Notes: generated by a model from the sequence alone, not told the origin. Shown: positions 37,442 to 46,562, counted from the first letter of the stretch. The stretch is 64,000 nt of DNA from Bacteroidaceae bacterium (GCA_017547585.1 JAFYPH010000055.1:1-64000); one strand, 5' to 3'. Program-made: numbers and translations.

Positions 37442-38455
37442 TTATTTGTTTTTTGCAGCGATAGCCTGGTTGGCTGTGATTGCGATCATTTTGTAAACGT
37501 CGTCGATAGAGCATCCGCGTGAAAGGTCGTTCACGGGGCGTGCGATACCCTGAAGGATGGGGCCGATGGCTGTTGCGCCGCCGAGACGCTCAACCAATTT
37601 GTAGCCGATGTTTCCTGCCTGAAGGTCGGGGAATACAAGCACATTGGCCTTTCCTGCAACTGCCGAGCCGGGAGCCTTGCTTGCGCCTACGAAGGGCACC
37701 AATGCTGCGTCTGCCTGAAGCTCGCCATCGAGAGCGATTGTGGGGTCGAGCTCTTTTGCCAATTTTGTTGCCTCTGCCACTTTGTCTACAAGTTCGTGCT
37801 TAGCCGAGCCCTTAGAAGAGAAGCTGAGCATTGCCACGCGGGGCTCCTCGAAGCCTGCGATAGCCTTTGCTGTGCCTGCTGTGCAGACTGCAATCTGTGA
37901 CAGCTGGTTGGCGTCGGGGTTGGGGGTTACGGCTACGTCGGCAAAGAAAAGAACGCCGTTGTCGCCATATTCGGGAGCGTTTGTAATCATGAGCATTGCA
38001 CCCGATACGCATGAGATTCCGGGAGTGGTCTTGATAATCTGCAATGCGGGACGCAGTACGTTACCGGTGGTGTTCAGTGCACCTGCAACCTGACCATCGG
38101 CGTCGCCGGCCTTGATGATGAGGCAACCAAGGTACAGAGGGTTGCGTGTCAGCTTCTGTGCCTCCTCGAGTGTAAGGCCCTTTGATTTTCTCAACTCATA
38201 GAGCAGGTTCGAGTATTTCTCGAAGTCGGGGTTGTCATCGGGGTCGATGATATTGGCATTCTTGATGTTTGCAAGGCCGAATTTCTCGGCGAGTGCATTA
38301 ATCTCTGCCTTGTTACCCAAGATGATGAGTTCTGCAATACCGTCGGCAATAGCTTTGTCTGCCGCTTTAAGTGTGCGCTCTTCCGTGCCTTCGGGAAGAA
38401 CGATGCGCTGTTTGTCTTCGCAAGCGCGAGCAATAAGTTTGCTTATAACATCCAT
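37442..38455 (-). CDS. pta: Phosphate acetyltransferase
   Basis: Converts acetyl-CoA and phosphate to acetyl phosphate, feeding AckA. The 337-residue product is the short form, the catalytic PTA_PTB domain alone, without the N-terminal regulatory DRTGG part found in enterobacteria. Motifs include FSSKGSAKHELVDKVAEA and the C-terminal ARPVNDLSRGCSIDDVYKMI. First gene of the pta-ackA operon. Confidence 0.96.
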   Translation of the reverse strand: MDVISKLIARACEDKQRIVLPEGTEERTLKAADKAIADGIAELIILGNKAEINALAEKFGLANIKNANIIDPDDNPDFEKYSNLLYELRKSKGLTLEEAQKLTRNPLYLGCLIIKAGDADGQVAGALNTTGNVLRPALQIIKTTPGISCVSGAMLMITNAPEYGDNGVLFFADVAVTPNPDANQLSQIAVCTAGTAKAIAGFEEPRVAMLSFSSKGSAKHELVDKVAEATKLAKELDPTIALDGELQADAALVPFVGASKAPGSAVAGKANVLVFPDLQAGNIGYKLVERLGGATAIGPILQGIARPVNDLSRGCSIDDVYKMIAITANQAIAAKNK

Positions 38456-38554
38456 AGATTAAATTTTCTTTGTGAGAGAGTGTTTTTTGGATGGCATAAA
38501 CGGTGATGAACTGATATGTCGTAGACTCTCTCTATTGGTTCTTTATATTTTATG

Positions 38555-38562
38555 CAAAGTTA
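38555..38562 (-). promoter_or_regulatory. Candidate -7 box of pta-ackA
   Basis: TAACTTTG on the minus strand, a perfect TAnnTTTG match, about 100 bp before pta. The -33 region is poorly matched. The predicted leader is about 90 nt. Confidence 0.45.
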
Positions 38563-38632
38563 CTTGTTTTTTTGCTTAAATGCCATAAAAAGAACTTTAA
38601 TTTTTCTCTGCTTTTGTTTCTTGAGAAAAATA

Positions 38633-38665
38633 TTTTGTATTCCTCCCTCATTTGTGCTATCTTCG
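38633..38665 (+). promoter_or_regulatory. Promoter of the DUF4878 lipoprotein gene
   Basis: TTTTG (38633-38637) and TATCTTCG (38658-38665) are 20 bp apart, a near-ideal Bacteroidota promoter. The start codon at 38692 follows after a leader of about 20 nt. Confidence 0.7.
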
Positions 38666-38691
38666 CACCGTTGTTTTTGAATTTTATGATT

Positions 38692-39123
38692 ATGAAAAGT
38701 GTAAAATATCTCTTTTTGGCTGCGTTTGCGGCTCTTTCTCTCTTCTCGTGCAATAATGTGAAAAGTGACGAGGCTCCTTCGGCTGTTGCCTTAAAGGTGT
38801 ACGAGGGACTGACCTCGGGTGACGTGAAGGCTGTTACCGATAATATCTATTTTGTCGATACTCTCGACCATACTATTTTCCGCGAGTATCTTGAGGTTGC
38901 CGTTGCGTCGGCCGACTATAAAAAGCGTACGCAGGGTTTCAAGGCCTCGTACAAGGTTGTTTCGGAGCAGGTGAACGGCAAGAATGCTTCTGTGGTGCTC
39001 GAGGGTATTGGCCCTCTGGGTAATATGCTCAAGATTGATGTTAAACTGCTCTCTGTGGATGGCAGCTGGAAGGTTGACGGCAATCACGGAGTGTTCCACT
39101 CAGAGCCCATTAACAAAAAGTAA
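38692..39123 (+). CDS. DUF4878-type lipoprotein
   Basis: Small predicted lipoprotein of 143 residues. The frame is open much further upstream, but the promoter at 38633-38665 lies inside that extension, so the start at 38692 (MKSVKYLFLAAFAALSLFSC) is preferred and gives a signal peptide with an LFSC lipobox. The mature part fits the NTF2-like DUF4878 family (ALKVYEGLTSGDVKAVTDNI). Such proteins are small envelope lipoproteins with no known activity. Monocistronic. Confidence 0.75.
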   Translation: MKSVKYLFLAAFAALSLFSCNNVKSDEAPSAVALKVYEGLTSGDVKAVTDNIYFVDTLDHTIFREYLEVAVASADYKKRTQGFKASYKVVSEQVNGKNASVVLEGIGPLGNMLKIDVKLLSVDGSWKVDGNHGVFHSEPINKK

Positions 39124-39152
39124 TTCCCCTCTTTTGAGTGTTGTATAAAAAG

Positions 39153-39181
39153 AAGCGGTTGCACCATCGGTGCAACCGCTT
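39153..39181. terminator. Bidirectional terminator
   Basis: AAGCGGTTGCACC (39153-39165) and GGTGCAACCGCTT (39169-39181) form a perfect 13-bp stem with a 3-nt loop between the convergent DUF4878 gene and hisS. Confidence 0.85.
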
Positions 39182-39188
39182 TCTGTTT

Positions 39189-40553
39189 CTATTTCGACAG
39201 CGTCTCTATCAGTTCTTCGGTGGTTACCTGTTTCTGCTCTCCGCTGTTCATGTCTTTGAGCGTCACAAGGTTACTCTCCATCTCCGACTCTCCGATGATT
39301 GCTACGTAGGGGATATTGTGGCTGTTGGCGTATCCCATCTGCTTTTTCATCTTTCCTGCCTCGGGGTAGAGCTCGGCAGAGATATTGTTTTTGCGCAGCT
39401 GGGCGATTATTCCCAGGCTGTGTGCCGCCTCTTTTGCTCCGAAGTTCACGAAAAGCACTTGTGTGTTTATTATCGAGTCCTCGGGGTAGAGGTTAAGCTG
39501 GTTCATTACGTCGTAGATGCGGTCGGCACCGAATGAGATTCCTACTCCCGATGTTCCGTCCATTCCAAATACTCCGGTGAGGTTGTCGTAGCGTCCGCCG
39601 CCGCTGATGCTGCCAATGGTCACGTCAAGCGCCTTAACCTCGAAGATGGCGCCTGTGTAGTAGTTGAGGCCGCGTGCGAGGGTGAGGTCGAGCTCTACGT
39701 CGCTGTTGATGGCGAGTGACGAGATTGTGTCGAGGATGAAATTAACCTCTTCGACGCCCTTCTCACCTGTTGCGTTGCCTTTGAGCACCTGGGCGATGGT
39801 GGCGAGTTTCTCGCTGTTGTTGCCCTGTGCCTGCAGGATGGGCAGCAGTTTCTCGATAGCTTCGTCGGTGATTCCCTTCTCCTTGAGCTCGGCAATCACT
39901 CCGTCGAGGCCCACCTTGTCGAGCTTGTCGATGGCAATGGTGATGTCGATGATTTTCTCGGGCTCTCCGATAACCTCGGCGATTCCTGCGAGAATCTTGC
40001 GGTTGTTGATTTTTATCGCCACTCTTATCTTCAGCTGTGTGAATACGTGGTCGATAAGCTGTATAAGCTCAACCTCGTTTATCAGTGAGTCGCTGCCAAT
40101 GACGTCGGCGTCACACTGGTAGAACTCGCGGTAGCGTCCTTTCTGGGGACGGTCGGCGCGCCACACGGGCTGTATCTGGTAGCGTTTGAAGGGGAATACA
40201 ATGTCGTTGCGGTGCATCACTACGTAGCGTGCGAAAGGCACTGTAAGGTCGTATCTCAATCCCTTCTCGCAGAATTTCGATGCCAGCTTCGCTGCGTTGC
40301 GGCTCAGAAGCTCCTCGTCGCTGATGCCGTTGAAGTAGTCGCCCGAATTCTGTATCTTGAACAAGAGCTTGTCACCCTCCTCGCCATATTTTCCCATGAG
40401 GGTGGTGAGGTTTTCCATTGCGGGGGTCTCTATCTGCTGGAATCCGAACAGATGGAATGCCTTGCGGATGGTGTCGAATATGTAGTTTCTTTTTGACATC
40501 TCAACGGGTGAGAAGTCGCGTGTTCCTTTAGGTATCGATGGTTTTGCCGCCAT
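39189..40553 (-). CDS. hisS: Histidyl-tRNA synthetase
   Basis: Class II aminoacyl-tRNA synthetase, 454 residues. Motif 2 appears in [19 protein letters not shown] and the histidine-specific region in [13 protein letters not shown] and [13 protein letters not shown]. The C-terminal anticodon-binding domain begins near [10 protein letters not shown]. The gene follows the YugP-type peptidase with a single-base gap, suggesting one transcript. Confidence 0.97.
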   Translation of the reverse strand: MAAKPSIPKGTRDFSPVEMSKRNYIFDTIRKAFHLFGFQQIETPAMENLTTLMGKYGEEGDKLLFKIQNSGDYFNGISDEELLSRNAAKLASKFCEKGLRYDLTVPFARYVVMHRNDIVFPFKRYQIQPVWRADRPQKGRYREFYQCDADVIGSDSLINEVELIQLIDHVFTQLKIRVAIKINNRKILAGIAEVIGEPEKIIDITIAIDKLDKVGLDGVIAELKEKGITDEAIEKLLPILQAQGNNSEKLATIAQVLKGNATGEKGVEEVNFILDTISSLAINSDVELDLTLARGLNYYTGAIFEVKALDVTIGSISGGGRYDNLTGVFGMDGTSGVGISFGADRIYDVMNQLNLYPEDSIINTQVLFVNFGAKEAAHSLGIIAQLRKNNISAELYPEAGKMKKQMGYANSHNIPYVAIIGESEMESNLVTLKDMNSGEQKQVTTEELIETLSK

Positions 40554-40554
40554 T

Positions 40555-41238
40555 TTAGTCTCTGTTTCTTGTGTATATTAATATGTAGTAGATGAGTGTG
40601 GCGAGCGACGAGAGTGCTGCCACTACGTATGTGTATGCTGCCGAGCGCAGCGCACTGCTTGCCTGCGAGTGGTTGCTTACGTTTGTGATTCCTGCCGATG
40701 AGAGCCATGCGAGGGCACGACGGCTGGCGTCAATCTCCACGGGCAGTGTGATGAAGCTGAAAAGCGTTGTCGAGGCGAACAGGATGATTCCGCACAGAAG
40801 TATCTGCGGGAATGTCTGCACGGTGATTATTCCTATGAGAAGCACCCATGTGAGGCTCTTCGATGCAAATGACACGAAGGGTACAAGTGCCGAACGCATC
40901 TTCAGCGGTGCGTATGCCTGTGCGTGCTGCAGTGCGTGTCCGCACTCGTGTGCCGCGACGGCTGCCGCTGCCACGCTGCACGAATTATACACTCCCTCGC
41001 TCAGGTTAACTGTCTGATTCATGGGGTTGTAGTGGTCGGTGAGTGTGCCCGAAGTGCTTGTCACCTTTACGTCGTAAATGCCGTTGTCGCGCAGCATCTT
41101 CTCGGCAATGTCGCGTCCGGTCATTCCTCCGCCGATGGGTATCTTTGAGAATTTCTCGAACTTTGCCTTCAGGTTGGCCTGCACTATGTAACTCAACAGT
41201 GCAATGCCCACAAATAATATAATGTAACTTGTGTCCAT
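40555..41238 (-). CDS. YugP-type membrane zinc metallopeptidase
   Basis: Integral membrane protein of 227 residues from the neutral zinc metallopeptidase family (PF04298). The zinc site is [15 protein letters not shown] (HExxH-type HECGH). An N-terminal helix and three further helices near the C-terminus anchor it. Physiological substrates of this family are unknown. It is the first gene of a two-gene unit with hisS; that pairing may only be transcriptional. Confidence 0.88.
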   Translation of the reverse strand: MDTSYIILFVGIALLSYIVQANLKAKFEKFSKIPIGGGMTGRDIAEKMLRDNGIYDVKVTSTSGTLTDHYNPMNQTVNLSEGVYNSCSVAAAAVAAHECGHALQHAQAYAPLKMRSALVPFVSFASKSLTWVLLIGIITVQTFPQILLCGIILFASTTLFSFITLPVEIDASRRALAWLSSAGITNVSNHSQASSALRSAAYTYVVAALSSLATLIYYILIYTRNRD

Positions 41239-41294
41239 CGTATTCTCCTTTCTTTTTTATAACATTTCCTTGTTTACGATAGTTCTTTTTATTT

Positions 41295-41331
41295 AAGGAG
41301 CAGTTTCTTAATATCTAAAAAACTGCTCCTT
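41295..41331 (-). terminator. Hairpin after purA
   Basis: AAGGAGCAGTTT (41295-41306) pairs with AAACTGCTCCTT (41320-41331). It lies about 40 bp after the purA stop on the minus strand. The T run is weak, so termination may be partial. Confidence 0.55.
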
Positions 41332-41372
41332 ATTATCTTTTGGGATTTTCGTCCCTTTTTGTGAACGCTATC

Positions 41373-42641
41373 TTAGATGTTGCGTGTGATTGTCTGGTCT
41401 CTGTCGGGGCCGATTGAGACATATTTCACGGGAACGCCAAGCTCTTTCTCGAGGAACTTGATGTAGTTTACGAATGCCTCGGGAAGCTCCTCCTCTTTTG
41501 TGAATTTGGTCATGTCGCACTTCCATCCGGGGAGCTCTGTGTACACGGGCTCTACGTCGTCAATCTCGTAGGGGAAGTGTGTGATTGTCTCGCCGTTCTT
41601 CTTGTATGCGATACAAGCCTTGATGGTCTCGAACTCGTCGAGTACGTCGCTCTTCATCAAAATGAGGTGTGTAACACCGTTAATCATTATTGTGTATTTG
41701 AGCGCTACAAGGTCGATCCATCCGCAACGACGCTCGCGTCCTGTAACAGCGCCATACTCGTGGCCTCTGTCGCGCATTTCGCTGCCTGTTGCGTCGAAAA
41801 GCTCTGTGGGGAAGGGGCCTGCTCCTACGCGTGTGCAGTATGCTTTTGTAATACCGTATACGTTACCAATCTTGTTGGGTGCAACGCCCAAGCCTGTACA
41901 TGCACCGGCACATACTGTGTTCGATGATGTTACGAAGGGGTAGCTACCGAAGTCGATGTCGAGCATGCTGCCCTGTGCACCCTCGCAAAGGATGCTCTTG
42001 CCCTCGTTGATGAGGTCGTTAATCATCTGCTCGCTGTCAATCAGACGGAACTCTTTAAGGTACTCGATAGCCGACAACCACTCTTTCTCCATCTCTGTGA
42101 TGTCGTATTCGTAGTTCATGCTTGCGAGAATCTGCTCGTGACGTGCCTTTGCCTTGGCGTATTTCTCTTCGAAGTTGTCGAGGATGTCGCCCACGCGCAA
42201 TCCGTTGCGGCTCACTTTGTCTGTGTATGTGGGGCCGATACCCTTACCTGTTGTTCCCACCTTTGCGTCACCTTTGGCTGCTTCGTAAGCTGCGTCGAGC
42301 ACGCGGCATGTGGGCAATATAAGATGTGCTTTTTTAGAAATGAAGAGGTTCTTCTTAAGGTCGTAACCAGCTTTCTCAAGGTCTACAGCCTCGCCTTTGA
42401 AAAGTGAGGGGTCGAGTACAACACCGTTACCGATGATGTTAAGCTGTCCGCCCTGGAAAATTCCAGAGGGAATAGAGCGCAAGACAAATTTTTTGCCGCC
42501 AAACTCCAATGTGTGTCCTGCGTTGGGACCACCCTGGAAACGTGCGACTACATCGTATTGCGGGGTAAGTACGTCTACAATCTTGCCTTTTCCCTCATCT
42601 CCCCATTGAAGACCTAAAAGTACGTCTATATTTTTTTTCAT
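41373..42641 (-). CDS. purA: Adenylosuccinate synthetase
   Basis: Joins IMP and aspartate with GTP to form adenylosuccinate, the first committed step to AMP. The 422-residue protein has the GTP-binding loop LQWGDEGKGKIVDVL, then FQGGPNAGHT, and the IMP-site region around GTTGKGIGPTYTDK. It is 12 bp after the fur-type gene, so the two are probably co-transcribed. With purL this window holds two purine genes, but not as a purine operon. Confidence 0.97.
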   Translation of the reverse strand: MKKNIDVLLGLQWGDEGKGKIVDVLTPQYDVVARFQGGPNAGHTLEFGGKKFVLRSIPSGIFQGGQLNIIGNGVVLDPSLFKGEAVDLEKAGYDLKKNLFISKKAHLILPTCRVLDAAYEAAKGDAKVGTTGKGIGPTYTDKVSRNGLRVGDILDNFEEKYAKAKARHEQILASMNYEYDITEMEKEWLSAIEYLKEFRLIDSEQMINDLINEGKSILCEGAQGSMLDIDFGSYPFVTSSNTVCAGACTGLGVAPNKIGNVYGITKAYCTRVGAGPFPTELFDATGSEMRDRGHEYGAVTGRERRCGWIDLVALKYTIMINGVTHLILMKSDVLDEFETIKACIAYKKNGETITHFPYEIDDVEPVYTELPGWKCDMTKFTKEEELPEAFVNYIKFLEKELGVPVKYVSIGPDRDQTITRNI

Positions 42642-42653
42642 GGTTCTGTTTTT

Positions 42654-43118
42654 TTACTTCTTTCTCTGTCTGCGGCGACGCGCTGCCTGATGGCACTTGC
42701 TGCATACTCCGTAGACGTAGAGCGAGTAGTGGGTTAAATGAAATTTTTTAATATCTGGTGTTATTGTCTCTCTTAAGTTTGGTATTGTAATCTCAGTGAT
42801 GCGTCCGCATTTGGTGCAGATGAGGTGGCTCTTCTCGTTGTTGAAGCATTTTTCGTACCTCGACCTGTTTCCAAACAGGTGGTGCGTCACTAAGTTTGCA
42901 TTAATCAACAATGTTATTGTATTGTAGATTGTTGCGCGGCTCACTCGGAATTTCTTCTCTTCCATGTGTCGCAGAAGAGTGTCAATGTCGAAACTGCCGT
43001 CTATCGAATAGATCATATTGAGGATTTTGAACCTTTCCGGGGTGCATCGCAGCTTGTTCTCTTTAAGATATTCTTTCAATATCTTGGAGATTGGTGACTC
43101 GGTAAGGTTATTTTCCAT
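42654..43118 (-). CDS. Fur-family metal/peroxide regulator
   Basis: DNA-binding repressor of the Fur/PerR/Zur superfamily, 154 residues. The winged helix lies near residues 20-80 (CTPERFKILNMIYSIDGSFD, then RVSRATIYNTITLLINANLV), followed by the dimerisation part. Two CxxC pairs (ICTKCGR and VCSKCHQ) would bind structural zinc. The start at 43118 (MENNLTESPI) is chosen because the -7 box at 43140-43147 lies at or after the upstream ATG at 43142. Whether it senses iron, zinc or peroxide cannot be told from sequence. The basic tail ARRRRQRKK is unusual. Co-transcribed with purA. Confidence 0.88.
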   Translation of the reverse strand: MENNLTESPISKILKEYLKENKLRCTPERFKILNMIYSIDGSFDIDTLLRHMEEKKFRVSRATIYNTITLLINANLVTHHLFGNRSRYEKCFNNEKSHLICTKCGRITEITIPNLRETITPDIKKFHLTHYSLYVYGVCSKCHQAARRRRQRKK

Positions 43119-43139
43119 GTCAATAGAACTATTACAATA

Positions 43140-43147
43140 CAAAGTTA
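43140..43147 (-). promoter_or_regulatory. -7 box of fur-purA
   Basis: TAACTTTG on the minus strand, a perfect -7 box, 22 bp before the fur start. A clear -33 element is not visible, as is common at regulated promoters. Confidence 0.5.
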
Positions 43148-43255
43148 CTTATTTTTTATGTATTACAGTGTATGAAACAACCTAAATTTATCGGAAAGTT
43201 TTTTAATTTCTTTAAAATTTATTCTTACAGGGTTGTTATTATCTGTTTTTTACTC

Positions 43256-43930
43256 TTAATCGACCTCTTCGAGTAGGTTTTCGACAAGGTTGTGCAGGGC
43301 GCTGCCGCTCTCTATTTTCCACGATTTTATCTCTTCGCATACTCTCGCTCTCTGCTCGTTGTTGCTGTCGGCGAACTTTATTAGCGAGATTGTGGCTGCA
43401 TTCTGTGTGGGCTTGCTGCTTGTGCCGGGGCTGTGCAGCGTGTTTTTCAACGCTGCGAAATATGCTTTCTCCTCATCGGCGCTCAAGGCTGCCTTTTTTG
43501 TGAAAAGGTTTGACAATGTGGAGTATCCGCAGTATCTGAACATTTCATTCTCGTCGGTTGCCCAGCGAAGCGATGCTTTCGGGGCTTCGGGCAGTGTGGC
43601 GAGCAGCGTGCGGCTCAAATGGTCGGCCGTCTCGGTGAACTCGCACTCGGCTATCCACTTCTCGGCTGTTGCCGCGTCGAACTCCTCGGCAGGGTAGAGG
43701 AATATTGCAAGCAGTTTGCACTCGCGTATATTGTCCTGCCACAGGCTCTGCGCTAATAGCGTGCTTTTTTCTTGTCTCGATGCAAGCTCTTTCAGTCGCG
43801 GAATTTCGACGCCGAAATTTATCTTGTAATTGAGTCCCTGACGGCGTTGGTGGGCCGAAACTATTCCGTTCATGGATAGTCGCAGGCTCTTTTTTATCTC
43901 TTTTATCTTTTCGTGTGTTTCGGTGTTCAT
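43256..43930 (-). CDS. AlkD-like DNA alkylation repair protein (HEAT repeats)
   Basis: Predicted all-helical protein of 224 residues resembling the DNA alkylation repair family (AlkC/AlkD), which excises N3- and N7-alkyl purines using HEAT-like repeats. The segment LWQDNIRECKLLAIFLYPAE and the following WIAECEFTETADHLSRTLLA match the family pattern of an acidic and aromatic groove. Catalytic residues cannot be confirmed without alignment, and many bacterial members have lost base-excision activity. Monocistronic. Confidence 0.7.
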   Translation of the reverse strand: MNTETHEKIKEIKKSLRLSMNGIVSAHQRRQGLNYKINFGVEIPRLKELASRQEKSTLLAQSLWQDNIRECKLLAIFLYPAEEFDAATAEKWIAECEFTETADHLSRTLLATLPEAPKASLRWATDENEMFRYCGYSTLSNLFTKKAALSADEEKAYFAALKNTLHSPGTSSKPTQNAATISLIKFADSNNEQRARVCEEIKSWKIESGSALHNLVENLLEEVD

Positions 43931-44040
43931 CTGTCGGTTGCTTGTGGTAATAATTATTTACGTCGAGACGCCAGGGCAAGAAAAATGTATCCCGTACGGT
44001 TTCCTTTCCGAGATTTCAACGATTGTTGTGCGTATGTTTC

Positions 44041-44487
44041 TTACTGTTTCTTTGCGAGCTGTCTTTTGCGGTAGCCGTTGGGCGTCTCGCCCATTATTCT
44101 GTAGAAGGCTGCATAGAATGACTGTCTGTTGGCAAAGCCTACAGCTGCGCTAATCTCTTCAATATTCTCCTCGGCGTAACGCTTGTCGACCATACGGTGC
44201 AGTGCCTCTTTTATGCGGTACTCGTTCAGTAGGCACGAGAAGTTTGTGTTGAAACGTGAATTTATTACCGCCGAAATGTAGCGTGTGTTTGTCTTCAGTT
44301 CCTTTGCAAGCTCTTTTGCCGAGAAGTTGGCGTCTCTGTATCTTTTGTTTACGACAACGATATTCAATATTTTATCGAAAAGCTCGTCGGCGAGTTCTGC
44401 TCTTATAAGGGAGCGATAGGCAGCATGCTTCTCGCTCTTCTCCTTTATGTTGTAAGGAAGGTTTTTGTTATTCTCAGTGTTGCTCAT
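44041..44487 (-). CDS. Stand-alone AraC-type DNA-binding domain protein
   Basis: Small transcription regulator, 148 residues, that is almost only an AraC/XylS double helix-turn-helix. The first HTH is in LAKELKTNTRYISAVINSRF and the second in EISAAVGFANRQSFYAAFYR, followed by the family ending MGETPNGYRKRQ. The N-terminal 40 residues have no ligand-binding domain, so it may be controlled by level or by a partner. Target unknown. Confidence 0.85.
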   Translation of the reverse strand: MSNTENNKNLPYNIKEKSEKHAAYRSLIRAELADELFDKILNIVVVNKRYRDANFSAKELAKELKTNTRYISAVINSRFNTNFSCLLNEYRIKEALHRMVDKRYAEENIEEISAAVGFANRQSFYAAFYRIMGETPNGYRKRQLAKKQ

Positions 44488-44568
44488 AGTTGTGTTTTAG
44501 TTGTTTAGTGGTCAAATATACGGATATTTGTTAAAAAAGAAAAATTTTGAGCATATTTGTTACATTCT

Positions 44569-45387
44569 TTATCGGCATTTTTTGTAGAGTGCGTTCATTT
44601 GAGCCGAATAATAGCCTTTTCGTGCAAGTTTGTCGAGTGTGTTTCGTGCCTCTTCTCTCTTTTTCATCTTTATAAGAAGCTCGGCTTTAGAGAGATAAAG
44701 CTGGTTCGAGTCGTTGCATTTTTCTATTCCTTCGTCCAGAAAAACAATCGCAAGTTCATATTGTTTCCGCGCCTTTTCTATTTCGCTGCCGGCAAGATAG
44801 TATTCTGCCGTGTGGGGGTGCTTGTCGATGAGGTTGTCGATGAGCAGCAGCGCCTCTTCGTTTCTTTTCTCTTTGCCGTAGAGCAGCGCAAGGGCGAAAC
44901 GCGCCTTGTCGTTGTCGGGGTTGGCGCTGAGAATCTTGTAGTAGTCTGTGTAGGCTTTTTCGTGCTCTTTTTCTTGTGCGAAAATGTATGCGCGGTAGTA
45001 TAGGGCCTCTTCGTTAAATGGCTCTTTTTCAATGATTCTGTCGTAGTCGGCCAATGCTTTTTTGCTGTCGCCGCCATCGAGGTAGAGGTTGCCGCGCAGC
45101 TGCAACAATTTTGTCGACGAGGGGTTCAGCGACAATGCTTTTGTGTACATCTCCTCGGCTTTTTTTGCGTCGCCTCTCTTTTGGTAGATAGTTGCAAGAT
45201 TGGCGTACACATATTCATTGTGGCGGTTCTCGGGCTCCTGCTCAAGGGCCTCATTGTAGCTTTTTATTGCAGCCTCGGTCTCTCCTTTCTCAAGCTGGCG
45301 CGTACCCTCTTTTACAAGCTCTCTGTAGCTTTGGGCATTCGCGGCAATGGCAATCAGCAGAGTGGCTATTATGGTTATCAGTCTCAT
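44569..45387 (-). CDS. Secreted tetratricopeptide-repeat protein
   Basis: Exported protein of 272 residues with about seven TPR units filling the chain (for example QLEKGETEAAIKSYNEALEQ and KKAEEMYTKALSLNPSSTKL). The start at 45387 (MRLITIIATLLIAIAANAQ) gives a signal peptide; an upstream ATG at 45411 would lie at the predicted transcription start below the -7 box at 45416-45423. TPR proteins of this kind act as protein-binding scaffolds in the periplasm; no partner is indicated by the neighbours. Confidence 0.8.
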   Translation of the reverse strand: MRLITIIATLLIAIAANAQSYRELVKEGTRQLEKGETEAAIKSYNEALEQEPENRHNEYVYANLATIYQKRGDAKKAEEMYTKALSLNPSSTKLLQLRGNLYLDGGDSKKALADYDRIIEKEPFNEEALYYRAYIFAQEKEHEKAYTDYYKILSANPDNDKARFALALLYGKEKRNEEALLLIDNLIDKHPHTAEYYLAGSEIEKARKQYELAIVFLDEGIEKCNDSNQLYLSKAELLIKMKKREEARNTLDKLARKGYYSAQMNALYKKCR

Positions 45388-45415
45388 TTTTTCTCTGTTA
45401 TTTATTTTCAACTTG

Positions 45416-45423
45416 CGAAGTTA
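45416..45423 (-). promoter_or_regulatory. -7 box of the TPR gene
   Basis: TAACTTCG on the minus strand, 29 bp before the chosen start; one change from TAnnTTTG. It supports the inner start codon. Confidence 0.45.
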
Positions 45424-45508
45424 TTACTATTTGTGGAATTTATAATAATATGGCGTAAAACTTTAAGTGTTTATAACATAAGTGTTTTTTTTGTCCGGAT
45501 GTCTCGTA

Positions 45509-45628
45509 AAAGTGAACTTTATATTCTGCTCGTTTCTTGTGTATTTGCCGCTGCGCAGCGAATACGTTGTTCACTCGCTGTAAATATTAAAGTAAACTTT
45601 ATATTCTACTCGTTTCTTGTGTATTTGC
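45509..45628 (+). repeat. 40-bp direct repeat flanking a palindrome
   Basis: Positions 45509-45548 and 45589-45628 are direct repeats of 40 bp with two differences (G to A in both). The spacer starts with the perfect palindrome CGCTGCGCAGCG (45549-45560). The right copy supplies the -33 element of the tRNA-Arg promoter. No gene is seen in 45424-45686. Confidence 0.75.
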
Positions 45629-45647
45629 AAAAGTTTGGGTATCTTCG
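45617..45647 (+). promoter_or_regulatory. Promoter of tRNA-Arg
   Basis: TTG (45617-45619) and TATCTTCG (45640-45647) are 20 bp apart, about 40 nt before the mature tRNA 5' end. Confidence 0.65.
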
Positions 45648-45686
45648 CGGTCGAAACGCATGCTTGTTTATAGTGTTTGCGGGTGC

Positions 45687-45758
45687 GCCCTTGTAGTTCA
45701 ATGGATAGAATGGAGGTTTCCTAAACCTTAGATTTGGGTTCGATTCCCAGCGAGGGTA
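45687..45758 (+). tRNA. tRNA-Arg (anticodon CCU)
   Basis: A full cloverleaf folds. The acceptor stem is GCCCTTG with CGAGGGT. The D stem is GTTC/GAAT, the anticodon stem GAGGT/ACCTT with loop TTCCTAA (anticodon CCT, position 33 T), a 4-nt variable loop, and the T arm TTGGG-TTCGATT-CCCAG. The discriminator is A. CCA is not encoded (CTA follows), so the 3' end must be added by the CCA enzyme, whose gene lies about 1 kb away. It reads AGG codons. A terminator follows at 45763-45788. Confidence 0.93.
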
Positions 45759-45762
45759 CTAT

Positions 45763-45788
45763 GGCGGGTAGTGTACCTGCCTTTTTTT
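45763..45788 (+). terminator. Terminator of tRNA-Arg
   Basis: GGCGGGTA (45763-45770) pairs with TACCTGCC (45774-45781) with one G-T wobble, followed by seven T. It ends just before the GDPD start codon. Confidence 0.8.
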
Positions 45789-45798
45789 ATATATGCTT

Positions 45799-46542
45799 AT
45801 GAAAAATTTCTTTTATGTAGGTCTGTTGCTTCTGCTTTTGGCCTCGTGCGGCACAAGCAGACATTCGCGCATTATAGCCCACAGAGGCTATTGGCAGACA
45901 GATGGTTCGCACGAAAATAGTATCTCTTCCTTGAAAAATGCAATGGCGTTGCGCGTGTATGGCAGCGAGTGCGACGTGCGTCAGACGGCCGACGGGGTGC
46001 TTGTGCTTTTTCACAATGCCCGACTCGATGATGGTCGTGTCGTTTCGCAGCTGAATTTTGCCGATCTTGCCGACTATCGCCTGCCTAATGGCGAGAAGGT
46101 ACCCACCTTCGACGAGGCTCTTGCGGTGATGGAGGATGCTCCGTCAGGCTTCAAGCTTATTATAGAAGTGAAGGAGGCTGATGTAAAGAAAATTGTCGAG
46201 GCTGTTGAGCGTCGCGGCCTGCAGAAGAAGGTCGAGTATATTGCTTTCGGACGCAACCATTGCCTCGACCTTATAGCTATGAACAAGGGGCTGAAGGTCT
46301 CTTATCTTGCGTCGAACAAAAAGAGTGCGTGGACGCCTAAAGAGCTTAAAGAGAAGGGCTTCTATGGCCTCGACTATTCGGCGGGCCTTCTGAAAGAGTG
46401 CCCCGAGTGGATCGCCGAGGCTCGCAAGCTAGGTCTCGACGTGAATGTGTGGACGGTGAACTCTCCTGCCGATGTTGATGAGTTTTTCAATATGGGTGTG
46501 GACAAGGTGACGACGGATATTCCTGCTCTTTATAAGAAATAG
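45799..46542 (+). CDS. Glycerophosphodiester phosphodiesterase lipoprotein
   Basis: Predicted enzyme that splits glycerophosphodiesters into glycerol-3-phosphate and an alcohol; 247 residues with a TIM-barrel GDPD domain. Catalytic motif residues are seen in IAHRGYWQTDGSHENS (HRG, Glu) and YGSECDVRQTADGVLVLFHN (Glu-x-Asp and His). The start MKNFFYVGLLLLLLASCGTS gives a lipobox at LASC, so it is envelope-anchored and would act on lipid-derived diesters. An ATG two codons upstream is less likely. It lies directly after the tRNA terminator. Confidence 0.9.
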   Translation: MKNFFYVGLLLLLLASCGTSRHSRIIAHRGYWQTDGSHENSISSLKNAMALRVYGSECDVRQTADGVLVLFHNARLDDGRVVSQLNFADLADYRLPNGEKVPTFDEALAVMEDAPSGFKLIIEVKEADVKKIVEAVERRGLQKKVEYIAFGRNHCLDLIAMNKGLKVSYLASNKKSAWTPKELKEKGFYGLDYSAGLLKECPEWIAEARKLGLDVNVWTVNSPADVDEFFNMGVDKVTTDIPALYKK

Positions 46543-46562
46543 TTTTTGGCTATTGGATACAT

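Noticed and set aside
38572..38691. N-terminal extension of the DUF4878 lipoprotein
   Set aside because: The extension contains the consensus promoter and would bury the signal peptide and lipobox.
45509..45758. Integration (att) site at the tRNA-Arg gene
   Set aside because: The direct repeat lies upstream of the tRNA and does not include its 3' end; no integrase or phage genes are nearby.
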